A stretch of 64,000 bases of DNA from Tricholoma matsutake (GCA_026075535.2 AP026542.1:5580001-5644000); one strand, 5' to 3'; shown: positions 10,431-22,862, counted from the stretch's first letter. Program-made: numbers and translations. Notes: generated by a model not told the origin, from the letters alone.

Positions 10431-11612
10431 AACAAAGGGGTGCACTAAAAATAGCACACACATCAATCAGCGCAGCCGACTCTTCCACATTGGGTAATGC
10501 GCCATTCACGGTGTGTCTCTCAACATTGTGAAATGCACGGCACCGCTTATTGTCGGGTGGAGAGACCTTGCAAGCAAGGTAACTTATTTTGGCAGTTTCC
10601 ATGGTCACGTGACAGACACAGCGCAAAAAATACTTTGGTTGAAAATTATGTCGATGTCTTATCTGCTCCGAGCGATGGCCGATCAAAAAAAGTGGTCGGC
10701 AGACCAAAACTCAGCTGATCACAGCTGATCACTCTAGCTTGCCATAGTATCAGGACCCTCTGTAGAAGTCTGTAGACAATTTTCACCTCGCTTAAGCAGG
10801 CTTAAGCTCGCTAAATGAGATCGGTGTGATGAGATCTTGATAATTTGTGATCCGAACACTCGCAAAATTTGGAAATACACACGCTCTCCCGCTTCTCATC
10901 AACATATACATTGCTTATAGATTACAAAAATCTAGAGGTTGATATTAAACACGTTCCAACTCCGCCCATTACCCCGCCAACTTTCTAAATTTTTCTTGAT
11001 CCTTAAGTACGGAAAGTCACCGAGTAACCTGGGGTAACGACGCCTCTGTAGATCACAATGATATCATGATCTATATATATAAGGTATAAGGTCAATCTGG
11101 GTTCGGCATCCCGGCTGATGGAAGTTTAGCTGAGCGTCGAAACCTCTGTAGATTTTTCTAGCTAGGCCTTACGGGAAGTCACCCAGTAAGCGTACATTGA
11201 ATAAGGGTGTGCTTCATAGTGTACACTTGAAGTAGTGCAGTTATGTTGGGTCACTGGCCGGGCATCAATTTCTATAATTAACATTTGTTCGCACATCATT
11301 AATCATTGATCATTTTGACAGTGGATATATATCAGCTGGGACACTTTTCAGAAGAGCAGACGTTGCGAAAGCGGAATATTCAGACTTTTAGAGACCCCTG
11401 GAAAGTTAATACAATAATTTATGCAACGCCTTGTAACTGTAAGCTTTATATGAGACGCCAGACAGAATGGATCGTATATGTCACACTAAATATTGATCGT
11501 CAACTTGATCAGTGAAACGAGGACTTGAGTAGGCGACGAGCAGGCGCAACTGCTACTATAAGAATGGCGGCTGAAACCCTGTACGACCCCACAGTGAAAT
11601 TATACATACAGG
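10431..11612. other. Lipase upstream region, no gene seen
   Basis: Mixed composition, less repetitive than its surroundings. There are short palindromic words (AGCTGATCACAGCTGATCA near 10710-10730, CTTAAGCAGGCTTAAG near 10792-10807) and a diverged pair GGAAGTCACCNAGTAA near 11018 and 11173. A TATATATATAAGG run lies near 11075. No long or domain-bearing frame was found. The 3' end must include the lipase promoter. Confidence 0.4.
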
Positions 11613-12963
11613 ATGTCCACCAGGGCAATTTTTTGCATCCTCTTTGTGTTCGGCGGGATTTCTACAGTTCCTGCCGCATGGCTCCGTTACCGTAGCACCT
11701 CGAACATCTCGACTGCAGTACTCTCTGGATTCGCCCCATATACCCAGTTTGCGCGCGCTGCTTATTGTCCTACTTCCAAATTGACAGGATGGAAATGCGG
11801 TGGTGCGTGCTGCCGCATTGGCTTAGTGGCTACACCGTAATTACACTCACTCGTTATCCAGAAGCTTGCAATGCGACTCACGGATTCAAGCCCACCCTTA
11901 TTGGCGGGAATGGAAATTCTGTCCAGATTTGTACGTCTCGGTCTGATTTGATCAAGCATGTATTAAACATGTATTTCAAGTTTTTGTTGGTTACTGGCCA
12001 TCACAACATACTGTTGTTGTTGCACACGAAGGCACAGATCCCACTAAACTGTGCGCTTCACAATTTTTGGTTCTCTCTCTCTCCATTGACGCCTTTGTTT
12101 CCATAGTTTGCCTCTTTTGACCGATGCCAAGATTCGCCAACAACACCTTGATCCCGCCCTTTTTCCGGGTGTTTCTTCAAGTGTCAAGGTTCACAATGGG
12201 TTCCGTAACCAGCATGCTTTGACAGCTCGCAAAATTCTCTCCGAAGTGAAGAATTTAACAGCGTCAAAGAAGGCAAAAAAGGTGGCATGCGTAAGTATCT
12301 ACATTCCAACACTCAGTCTCAATCTAACAAATGTAGCAAGATTGGACACTCGCTTGGAGGCGCATTGGCCGAGCTCGACGCGCTATACTTCAAACTTAAC
12401 CTTCCGGCCGGTATATCCATCAAGGCCATGACTTATGGAACACCACGGGTTGGGAACACTGCGTTCGCAAAACTTATCGACTCAAAGGTTAAATTGATTT
12501 ACAAGTTTTCTTCGTAAATACTGACTTAAACCTAAGGTCCTCGACTTCAAACGCATCAATAACATGAAAGGTTAGCAATTCGTCGCGTAAATATGAAAGA
12601 TACAGCCACTGAAAGTTATATATTGCAGATATCATCCCCATCGTTCCTGGACGATTCATGGGGTTTTCGCACCCTCAGGGCGAGATTCATATCGTATCTC
12701 CAAAGCATGCTGTTGCATGTTCTGGTTAGTTGCATAGACTCTAGGGCTTCAATGTTGCATTCTTATCTTGTAACTTCATTGTCACAGGAAATGATGATGC
12801 TGTCGATGTTCAGTGCCAGATCAAGACTGTTCCAACTATTTTCGCAGGTGACATCAATAGCCATGTGAGTCCACATTATCATTCGTGCAAACCAACGTCG
12901 CTGAAATCAGGTTAGGAAGGACCGTACGACGGCATTCGCATCGGTACGACATACTGTACATAG
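11613..12963 (+). CDS. Secreted class 3 lipase, nine exons
   Basis: Triacylglycerol lipase of the Lipase_3 (alpha/beta-hydrolase) family, predicted extracellular. Exons by splice signals and frame: 11613-11802, 11862-11930, 11981-12050, 12107-12290, 12341-12487, 12537-12570, 12629-12724, 12788-12864 and 12916-12963. They join to 915 nt (304 aa plus TAG) with consistent phases and eight GT..AG introns of 49-63 bp. The N-terminus (FCILFVFGGISTVPA) is a signal peptide. FAPYTQFARAAYCP opens the mature enzyme. The nucleophile elbow CIGHSLGG gives Ser175; Asp232 lies in NNMKDIIPIVPG and His289 in INSHEGPY, which completes the triad. It stands alone between mobile elements, and no frame break is seen. 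The exon model is inferred from sequence, without transcripts. Confidence 0.93.
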
Positions 12964-13902
12964 AGTAGTCTTCAGCAGGCAACTGGTTATTGTGTTTATA
13001 CATATTTATAACCCCTTCGCTAGAATGTATCCCACTATGGGGCCCAAGGGGTAGGAAAACTATCCCACATTTCATACCTTTAGATAGTGTAAAATGATAT
13101 ATTTATGGTATAGTTTTCATGTATTGATAAACCCCAAAATGGAATAAGTTTCATCAGGAGTTGGCATGAAAATCTACCACTAAGAGGAGTGAAAAAGAAT
13201 GCTTTTTCCTACCTGTAAGGGATGAGTCGATGGGATGAAAACCTCCCACATTTTGTCCCCAGTTCATCCCACACCAAATTCATCCCATGGGATGGTTTTC
13301 ATCTTTATATGGGCATAAATAACACCCATCTACCTGGGTTGAATTTCATCAACTTTCCAGGGGTTTAAGAGGAATGAAAGAACCTGCCTACAATGTATTT
13401 TCATCCCATTAGGGATGTTGGCTGGATGAATTTCTCCTTTTTACAAAGGAATTTTTAGACCATTGATAGAATAGTTTCATCATGTATCAGAATAAATTTC
13501 AAGCCACTAAAATACAAAATCTACTCAAAAGAAGCAAAAAAATCCCCCTGACCCCTGATGCCCCATCATCATGTCCCCATCAGCCCATCATGTCACTGTC
13601 GTCATCATCATCATCGTCACCATCTGTCTGTCCTGTTGTCCCATTGTTTGGCATCCCATCCCCTGTTTGTCTGCATTCGGTGTCCATGTCCCTTTGTCCT
13701 GTCGTGTCCCTCATCTGGTGTGGCAGTCGAGGTTGTCGTAATGTGGTGTGGTGCCCTGTCCCATTGTTGTGCCAGTCCTCATTGTCCCACTCCCTCCTCA
13801 CCCCATGAGCAGGGGCTCGTGGCAGTAGGGGTGGGTGGGTTATCATAAATAGTACCTAAAAAAGTTGGTTAGTACAAAGTAAGAGAAGAAACAAAACTTA
13901 CC

Positions 13903-13938
13903 TATGGCCCAAGAGATGTTGACATCTCTTGGGCCATA
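13903..13938 (-). other. 17-bp-arm hairpin abutting a 5' splice site
   Basis: This is a perfect inverted repeat with arms TATGGCCCAAGAGATGT and its complement, separated by 2 nt. In minus-strand sense the 3' arm ends one base before the GTAAGT donor of the 13856-13901 intron. The stem would be directly next to the splice junction in the RNA. Confidence 0.8.
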
Positions 13939-15135
13939 TTCCTATTTCCTCATCTCCCCATCATCCTTCATGTCCCCATCCCCTGTTTGTCATTGTCCCC
14001 ATTCCATCATACCTTGTTGTTGGCTGCTAGCACTCACGATCCACCCTGCAAGCAGTGGCTCGCAGGGCTGGGGGCGGTTGCTGGGTTATTCCTGTCATTG
14101 GCCTCATTGTTCCCCATCCCACCCCGCAAGCGCTTGCGGCGGCAGTTAAGGGTGCTGGTGTGGTGTCTTGGTTGCTGTCTCATGCCGGCCATTTGTGGTG
14201 GTGTATCTTGCAGGTGGGTGTGGGTGTGCCGTCTTGGTGCGGTCTCATTATTATAGCAGTTAGAACCTAAAAAAAAAAAAAAAAAAAAAAAACATTAATT
14301 AATTGAACAAAAAGAGAAAGAACATGAAAAAAAATTACCTGGGGCCCGATGTAGTCAATTGCTTGTAGGCATTCAGGGGGTGCCATTGTGGGTGCTGCCT
14401 CTTGTTGTGGCCGGTAGTTAGTTAGTACCTAAAAGAGTTTGTTAGTAACAAAAAAATGAAATCAGAAAAGAAAAGAAAAAACTTACCTGGGCCTTTTTTT
14501 GTCATTCCTGTCTGGCCTGGGTCTCCCATTGTCCCCCCCTCCTCCTGGTTATTGTGGGCACCCTCATCCTTGCATCCCCCATCCACCATGCAAGCAGTTG
14601 TGGGGGGTGCTGGTTGCCATTGGCATTGCGCTCCCCTAATCACCATTGTTGTCATTGTTCCACCCATGATCCACAGTCGTAGGGCTGGGGTGGGTGCCGT
14701 CTCGTTCCCCATCATCCCCTCATCACCATTGTTGGTACTGTCATGGTGGCCGCCCCTCCCTGCCGGGTTGTCGTGTTCATTCCTCCTCTTCCCTTGTCCC
14801 CTTGTTCTTGCCATCCCCATCATCCCATCTTGTCATTGTTGTTCCACCCACCACCCACCCCATGAGCAGTTGCTCATGAGGCTGGAGGCAGGTGGTGTGT
14901 GTGGCTGTTCCTCGCCGTCTCCTACTCACCCCGGTACATCTGCACCTGTGCTCCACCCTGTGAGCAGTGGCTCACAGGTGAGGGGTGGGTGCTGGTTGTA
15001 CTGGTCCTGTTGGCTTGTCGTTGTGGGTGTATCATGTCAGCACATGTCACTGGCAGTAGTATACTCCTAAAAAATTAACAAAATACATTAGTTAGACAAT
15101 AAAAACAAGGAATGCAGAAAATAAAAACTTACCTC

Positions 15136-15168
15136 AGGCCCAAAATGATGCAATTGTTGTTTGGGCCT
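15136..15168 (-). other. Second GGCCCAAA hairpin beside a 5' splice site
   Basis: Arms AGGCCCAAA and TTTGGGCCT (9 bp perfect, 15-nt loop) sit three bases from the GTAAGT donor of the intron at 15067-15132. Same motif and position as the hairpins at 13903 and, in another element, 35230. Confidence 0.7.
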
Positions 15169-16077
15169 GCATTGTATCCGAGAGGGTTTGTTGGCAGCCA
15201 TTGGTGGCTCTTGCTGGCATGAGAATGGGTGTGGGAGTGGTGGTGGTGGATGTTGACAGAGTGGGTAGTGGTGAGGAAGGGAGGGTGGCGGCGTCATCGA
15301 AAGTGGTTATGGTTGATGGATGTTCAACATTCATCATGTGATGTGTTGAGGGTAGGCTGCAAATGACTTGTCAGTAAAACAATTACAACACAAATGAAAA
15401 ATCCCCTTTTTTGGGATGAAAAAAATTCTCTTAACACTTGTAATCCTGAAGTGTGAAAAGTATCCTCTCATTCTGACTGAAAACAATAACAATAATACCT
15501 GAGCAAGGAACAGTCAATTCAATATTTAATGAAAGAAATTTCCCTACTAAAATCATCTCATAATAGTATGAAATTTGTATGTTATTTCAGGCTGAAAATA
15601 CACCCTGTTATTCACACCTTTGTGGCAGGAAACACTATCCCATAAATGGTTGAAAAGTTTGATGAAAATTCATACATTAAGATGGTTGCAAATCCATACC
15701 CTCATCTTGGATTAAAATCATCCCCTGTATTTCATCCCCTTGTAAAATGAAAATTCATCCCATTAGGTTATGAATATTTTGTAAGGTAACACATATGAAC
15801 TCCATCCCTTGGATGGCTGAAATTCATCCACCCTGAATTCAGCCATTTATGTTAGGAAATTCACATTTCTGAATTTAAATGGCTGAAAATCATATTGTGC
15901 TAGGTCCACAGTGATCCATTCAATTTTGACGTGTAATAATATACAGCGGTTATGCACATGGTATCAAGCAGGGATAACACGCTAATACAAGTTACTGGTG
16001 AGGTTTACATGGGTTTGGGTTTGGCAGAGCCAAGTGGAGTTTTAACACCTGGAACATCAAAATATCTGCAGCTGTCT

Positions 16078-16095
16078 ATCAGCAAACCCTGATTT
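16078..16095. repeat. Left inverted repeat of the Plavaka element
   Basis: The 18 bases ATCAGCAAACCCTGATTT are exactly inverted at 22863-22880. Neighbouring subterminal repeats (GCTGTCTGCACAGC) support a transposon end. Confidence 0.75.
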
Positions 16096-16939
16096 GTCTG
16101 CTGCTGTCTGCACAGCTGTCTGCACAGCACTCCACAGATAGCCATAGTGAGCCATAGTGTCATAGATACCATAGTAAAGGTATATAATATGCGCAGCTCT
16201 GTGTAGATGGGCCAGTTACTATGGAGTTTTAGGATATCACTATGCAGCTCTACATAGTACTGCAGAGCACTGCACAATCCTGTCATTCATTGCATAGATA
16301 GCATGAGAATGAGTATATTATGCATCAGGTACTTGCTAGTTGCTCTCAGTCTAAGCAAATGGGTGGATGTGTGGAAATATTCATATGTTTGACTCTGGAG
16401 TCAAGTTTATGACACCAGAATAACATGCATCTACCACTACCAAATCTGTTCCAAATTCTAATTCAGCTTTACATCATACTCGTTGGGATTGACTGCAGGC
16501 ATATGGTGACCTGCATACTTGGACCTGCAAGACAAAAGATGAGATACAATAAATCGACAAACTGGCAAAGCAGTGCACACGGGAATAAAATTATACTCAC
16601 TGGGCATTATCTCCGATCAATTGTAGCATCTTCTCAAATCAATCGCTATAATAAACATTGGCCATGATGCAGGCAATTAAGGCTATCATGGCCCTGTGCA
16701 CAGGTCCATAGACCGAACCACTGAAGTTCACCTGGTGGAAATATCCCAGCTGGAATTTGTCCAAACAGTTTCTCACCTGTGAACCACATCAGTAAAATGA
16801 GTGAATTATGAATGGGGGGACATATACACAAGTTGCGGCCATCGCAATGCACTTTCTTGGTAATGATTCAAATTCATCAGGGAATACAAGCACCAAGGCT
16901 CATATGCATTTGGAGCATGTTCATCCACTTAGCAAGCAA

Positions 16940-19300
16940 TCAGCAAAAACTGAAAAACAGTAGGAGATATTCACCTGAATGACTACCAGTATCATCATCT
17001 GCATAAAGGTCAGCATCCACCTCCATCTGTTCCTCTCTGTCAAACACGTCAGAGTCCTTGAACAAGGTGTGACTGTGACCATGACTGTGACCAACCTCAT
17101 CACCATCGCTGTGGGCTGAGTCATTGCCAGTGACACTATGGTTATTGTCACCTTCATTGCCTTCATTGTCATCTTCTTCATCATCACCTTCATTGTCATC
17201 TTCTTCATTGTCACCTTCTTTGTCACCTTCACCGTCTTCACCACCCTTGCCCTTGCCTTCTTCTTCATCTTGCTCATCACCCATGCCTTCCTCATCATGA
17301 TCGTGCCTCCCATTTGCATGGCTGTACCTTTGACAGCCGTCAGCACTATGTTTTTTAATGTGCTGGGGAGGATCATCTTCCCTGTTGCCTCTGCTTCCAA
17401 CTTGCTTGTCTCCCTCTTCAGAGTCTGGTATAACCTCATTAGAATGCCCTGGATGTTGTGGATGAGCACTTGACTTGGACTGAGACTTCTGCCATTGATT
17501 ACCTGCAATATTTGTCTTCTGCTTCTGAGCTGACTGGGCTGGAAGATGTCCATGGCTTGCTAGTGTGTCCATTGACATCTGAGACTGGTACTGAGTCATG
17601 TTTAGCTGTGTTTCCTGACCCTTACGAGGTGGTTTCAACTTTGACTGGGGTGTTGACTGAGTGTCACTTGCTGGATTGAATCCAAATACACCTGTTGACA
17701 TCTTTTGGGTCTTCGAAGGCTTTGGAGCTTCCACTATGAGTGGACCATCCTCTCGATGCATTGCAATACTAGAAACTTTGGGGTTCAAAGCGGTAGTCTA
17801 GGATAACAGCATTGTTATTGTTTATTAATAAATTGAATGTGTCACTTAATCATCGACCAAGCTGCTGCTTTGTTGGTGGAGCCATGACATTGCAGGGTGT
17901 ATCTTTGGGAATACACATGACATTTGACTTGGCTTGCCTGGGCAGGGACTCAGTCTTCTTCAAATATAGCTCTAGCTGGGCGCTCCTCCTTTTCCACAAT
18001 TTTCTCATACTGGACATCCGCTTGACAAAGTCTCTGAGCAAAGCCGTGAGTGCAGCAAATGTGTAAAAAAATGTTGGACTTGCCATCGGAGGATACCATA
18101 TTGCTATTTACCTTAGACACAGGCTTTTTCTTTATTTCTAAACTTAAGGTGAGTGGCTAGCCCACAAATAGACTGTCAGGGACATGTGTGACATACGAAT
18201 ATTGACATCAGGACCAGGCATGAGTCAGGAGGCTTTTGCAGCAGCACTCGGAAGTTCCCCACCTTTTTGTTTCAGAGGCATTGGATATAGCACAGTTTGA
18301 TTCACAAGTTGTAGGGAATCAACAAGGGAGTAACCAGTCAACTTTACGTGCCAGTGAACACTAAATATCATTTTTGTGATCACATGACATATATAGTAGA
18401 ATGTCTTTTTTTTTCCATTTTGAACATGTCCACAATTTTTGGGATGCAAATAATTGCAGAATCATCGAGCACTCCATATACAAGATGCAGTGTTGATCTT
18501 CATGATACTAAATGTGTTTGCTTTGTAGAGCTGTCTCGTCTTATGATGAGAGAAATCATTTCAAGTAGTCTTGTTTCGTTGAGGTCGACCGACAATATAT
18601 AACTATGTCTTCTGATAAATACATGAATGAGTGATAATATGGCAAGATGTGATGGACTAATACATGAGATGTACAACACCCATTACAGAGCGACAACAAG
18701 ATCAGTTCATGAAGTGAAGGTTGCAAGAAACTAGTCCAAAGTCACACTGATCCCTCCATGAACATACACAATATGCTCATCTGCAAGCATAATTTAAATA
18801 TGAAAAACTGATAAAGGAAAACTAAAACCTACTTTGAATCTCCACCACAAGTGGCTGCACCTTGCAAGTTGATGAAGATATGACACATCCAAAACCACTC
18901 TTCCAGATAATATGCCGTGTCTTGCCAACCCATAAATCAGCCTGTTTCATTTGCTCTTCAGCTTTGTAGACCCGATTATGAGCTTCTCCAGCTTCAATTT
19001 CTGCATTGAGCAATGACTTTTCACAGGCATGCCACTCCTGTTCCACAAGTTGGTAGATGTTTTGGGCATCTTCAATAGTTGATATACTCTCAAGTATGTG
19101 ATCATTCTATTCATCATATGTGAGGTTAGCAAGTAGCAATGTAGTGAGGACATTGATCATACCTTTGTGTACACACTAGGCCCATTCCAAAATACTTTGG
19201 TCCCATCTGACCAGCTGCTATACAAAGAGGATCGACACTTGGTATACAGCATTTCAGCGTATCAAGAGTGATTTGAGATTCTGACAATAGATGACAAGAC
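16940..19300 (-). pseudogene. Acidic coiled-coil protein, possible passenger gene
   Basis: I do not recognise this gene. Three minus-strand blocks look like exons of one transcript. About 18822-19105 encodes a Glu/Ala-rich helical segment (NAEIEAGEAHNRVYKAEEQM). 17850-18086 encodes a basic helix (LLRDFVKRMSSMRKLWKRR). 16940-17788 encodes a polar tail with NPKVSSIAMHREDGPLIVEA, then a run of Asp/Glu/Asn repeats and His-rich words (GHSHGHSH). Introns with GT..AG ends fit between blocks (for example GTATGATC...GAATAG near 19108-19163), but frames do not join cleanly, hence pseudogene. It diverges from the transposase inside the same inverted repeats, so it could be a cargo gene. The opposite strand of the acidic tract imitates a membrane protein. 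Confidence 0.45.
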
Positions 19301-19381
19301 TGTTGAGGTTGAATGTTGAGGTTGGAAGTTCGAAATTCCCACACAATCCATTCACCATACTGTCACAGTTGGCATGCCATG

Positions 19382-22300
19382 ATGCCACATTGTCCAAAAT
19401 GCTCTTGCAAATGCCAGGATCAAAAGGCCTTACTATCTCATATGAATCAGCCTCTTGGGTCTTGCCATAGTCATACAAAAGAAATTGCTTCTATCACTGA
19501 TGAGCTTCAGCATTATCATTATCGCAAGTCCCAACAAGAAAGAAACCCAAGCAATGATCCAACCACAACATCTGAACCACCAGATTCTAATGACATGGAT
19601 GTTGACTATGAAGAACAGGTTACTAGCAAAGCTACAGTCTTTACTGAGGAGTATGAAGGAGCAGGAGCATTGTTTGGAAATGGAACAACATTTATGAACC
19701 AATTTGATCTTGATACCTATGCATCAGAGCACCAAGAAAACACCTATTACCCATTTGCTTCAAAAGATGAATGGGAACTGGCATCCTTTCTCCTTGGCTC
19801 TGATCTTAGCATGGCGGCTATTACCAAATTTCTCTCACTCAAACTGGTAAGTTTCATGAATAACAGCAAAGTCAATTCTTAACTACCCAAAATTTCATAG
19901 ATGAAACAGCTCAAGCTCTCATTCCATGATGAAAAACAGTTGCGATCCCATGCAGAACTTCTACCAAAAGAACCTGAATGGAACTGCAAACCATGGACAA
20001 CAAATGTCCCAACGAAAACAAAGATATCTTTGTACTATCGCAATCCAATCGAATGCTTGCAGTCATTACTCCACAATCCTCTTGTCACAGATCACCTTCA
20101 TCTGAACCCTATGCAAATCTTTACAATGGCTGCAAGTGTATAAAGAATGGAGATCGGGAGATGTTGCATGGTCAATGCAGGTATGATTTCAAGTTTACTC
20201 TGGCTAAATGTATTAGTAAGTTGAAGCATTTCTTTTTTACTAGGACACATTACCTCCTGGAGCTACATTACTTGGCACTGTCTTGTCATCTGACAAGATG
20301 AATATATCTGCGATGACAGGTGGGTGCATGGCCCATCCACTCCTATTGAGTCTTGCAGGCCTTGACATGGATTTCCGGATGAAAGCTTCCAACTGTGCCT
20401 TCATGCTTCTTGCACTTCTTCCCATTCCCAAATTCATCCAAAAAATCTGTGGTGTGTTGGAAAATTGCTTAATTCATGAATGCTTAGACTTCACTCTTGC
20501 ACTGCTTAAAACTGCTGCTGAGATTGGTATCATGATGTCTGATCCTGTGGGCAATCTTCGGCATTGCTTCACACTGCTTGCTGCATGTATTGTCAACACC
20601 CCAGAATCTGCCTTGTTGTCTGGCATCGGTGGGAAGACATCATCTATCACGATGGCATTTTTTAAGCAATTTGGTGATGCCTTTCAGCACAAGCCTAGGA
20701 CAGCCTCTACCACCCTAGCTCAACTCCATGTCATTGAAGATGCTGCTCATCCATGGAACCTTGAAAGTTATGTCAAAGAAGCTTCCAAATTTTGACTCGA
20801 TGGTGTCCACTGTCCCTTCTGGCATGACTGGCCACTGGCTGAGCTATCCAACTTTCTTACTCTGGAACTGCTACACCATTGGCACAAGATGTTCTGGGAC
20901 CACGATGCCAAATGGTGTATTTGTGCGCTCGGAGATGCCGAGATTGATTTCCAATTTTCTGTCCTACATCCTCACACAGGTTTTCGACATTTCAAGGAAG
21001 GAATCTCCAAGCTCAAGCAAGTTACTGGTCGCAAGCACCAAGACATGCAGTGTTATATTGTCTCCATAACTGCAAGCAGTGTACCAAAGGACTTTCTTAT
21101 TGCCGTTTGTGCATTGGCTGATTTCCGGTACCTTTCACAAGCTCAGGAAATCACTGAGGGTATGTGTAAGATGATTGAGGAAGCACTGGCCAAATTTTAT
21201 GCCTATAAGCATGCAATAATTCTGGCTGGTGCATGAACTGGCAAAAGGAATAGAGTTATTGATAACTGGCACATTCCAGAACTGGAGTTCTTGCAAAGCG
21301 TCACTTCAAGCATCCACAACAATGGAGCCGCTATTCAATGGTCAGCCGATGCCACCAAATGGGCTCACATTACTGAAATCAAGGTTCCATTGGAAGTGGG
21401 CAACAACCAGAATTATGAGTCACAAATCTGCTGCTACCTTGACCGAGTGGAGAAGTGCCAAAAATTTGACCTGGCAACTGCTGTTTGTGAAGCCAATATT
21501 ATCTTTCAGTCAGGTAATATGGGCTTAGAGCTGCCAGCGCTACCAGATTACGGTACTGGTGGTGACTTGGATGATGATCTCATTGAAGATCCCAAACTCC
21601 CCACAAACAGCATGGAGCTCCAAATTGACACTACAGATGCGCTCCTTTCAACTATCACACCCTCAAGCCAACTCGCTGGGATGGCTCAAACAACCATAGA
21701 TTACTTCACATTGGCAGACATGCTTCAGCGAGGCATGTACCAACAGGTGCCCTTACCACTCCAAACATTTATTGGTGCTAATACCACCATTCACCTCTCT
21801 TGCAATGCTAGTTATCCGCAAATGACAATTATGGAGGCTGCCAAAAAGTTCAACTTACCCTGTCTATGCAATGCTTTGGGCAACTTTATTAATGGTGGAA
21901 CCAATGGTAATATTGGTGGTCGCTGTTCAGCAGGCACATCTTGCAATTATGACCTCAGTAATTTTAGTGTCAAAGTCTGGAACAAGGTCTGAGTCCAGAA
22001 CCAGACTTACCATTTGCCACATGACCTCTGTCCTGTGCAAATGATCAATGCATCACCACCATCCATGAATTGGCCATCAGGATGTGCTGATGCCGTTCTC
22101 GTCAATTCTGATTCTACCTCCATCTGGCCAAAGAATGGTATGAAAGGTATGAGGATCTGTATTTTCTCCTATCAGTGGATATGCTCATGACTATTACATA
22201 GGCCATCGAGTTGCTCAACTATGACTCATCTTCTGTGTAATGCCTCCATTGGGAACACTATCTATTCCAGGGACTGAGCCATTCTTGACCTATGTTCAAT

Positions 22301-22602
22301 GGTTTGACATTGTTCCCCAAATAAATCCAAGAGTATCAGGCTCATGTACACAAAGAGGACCATTTCCAGAGCCAGATTCCATGATGTTCTTGTTGAAGCA
22401 TGCTTGGCATGGCAAAGACCAGAGTATCTTAGGAGATGTTGTTCCTTTGGCACAGCTTTGGTCCCTTGTTGAATTAACTCCTGACTTTGGCAAAGCAGCA
22501 GACTGCAGGCTGACAAAAGAGACAAGCCTTGAGTACAGTACACAATTTCGGCTCGATAAATATCTTGATAAAGAAGTGTACTACGGACTAACACTGTTGT
22601 AG
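19382..22602 (+). pseudogene. Plavaka transposase
   Basis: Transposase of the fungal Plavaka class. Exon 1 (19382-19846) starts with a zinc-finger-like CPKCSCKCQDQKALLSHM and ends in YYPFASKDEWELASFLL and KFLSLKL. Introns: 19847-19900 and 20181-20243, with a further one near 22147-22201. Core motifs include LSSDKMNISAMTG, MDFRMKASN, LPIPKFI, SVLHPHTGFRHFKEGISKL and NNQNYESQICCYLDR; the C-terminus has LAQLWSLVELTPDFG and SLEYSTQF. A 1-nt frameshift lies near 20141. In-frame TGA codons at 20793-20795, 21234-21236 and 21990-21992 fall where an Arg codon is likely. No repaired product is implied; the copy is dead. Confidence 0.88.
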
Positions 22603-22862
22603 TAAGTAGCATAACAAAGTGATATTCTTGCTGTCACGTAGTCACATGCACAAAAGTCTGAGCACTTGAGTATAATAGCAATTTGACTTCGGAACGCTAC
22701 AATACACTCTGTAGCACTCCCTCATTGTAGACTATACTGTATAGAACTAGACAAATGCCTCAGATCTGCACACAGATGTGGGGTACTGCACAGATCAGGG
22801 CTTCCTACAGCTGTCTACAATGCTCTACAGCTCTCTACTGATCATATCAATCTCTGTGGAAA

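Larger units (their letters stand above)
13856..15168 (-). other. Serial short introns with repeated exon-end motif
   Basis: On the minus strand four intron-like segments recur: 15067-15132, 14429-14486, 14267-14338 and 13856-13901. Each has a GTAAGT or GTAATT donor and a T-rich TTTAG acceptor; two have a perfect TACTAAC branch site. Three acceptors are followed by GTACTA- or GTTCTA-like bases. Each donor is preceded by GGGCC or GGCCC a few bases back. The exons contain self-complementary words such as CCGCAAGCGCTTGCGG (14124-14139), and inverted pairs at 13803-13822, 14044-14067, 14861-14878 and 14957-14978. No conserved protein emerges when exons are joined, so this may be a non-coding or captured, decayed transcript. 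Confidence 0.5.
13033..15913. mobile_element. Non-autonomous CACTA-like element
   Basis: The left end reads CACTATGGGGCCC and the inverted right end CACTGTGGACC. Both are flanked directly by ATCC (13029-13032 and 15914-15917), a 4-bp target duplication. About 400 bp of AT-rich subterminal DNA at each side is packed with variants of TTCATCCCAT and GGGATGAAA. The interior (13.5-15.4 kb) is GC-richer and low in complexity, with intron-like units on the minus strand. No transposase is encoded. CACTA/EnSpm assignment rests on the ends alone, and the short imperfect TIR keeps confidence moderate. Confidence 0.5.

Noticed and set aside
17138..17473. Plus-strand frame rich in Ile, Phe, Val and Thr that looks like a multi-pass membrane protein
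   Set aside because: It is the exact antisense of the Asp/Glu-repeat part of the minus-strand acidic frame; hydrophobicity follows from GAY/GAR read backwards.
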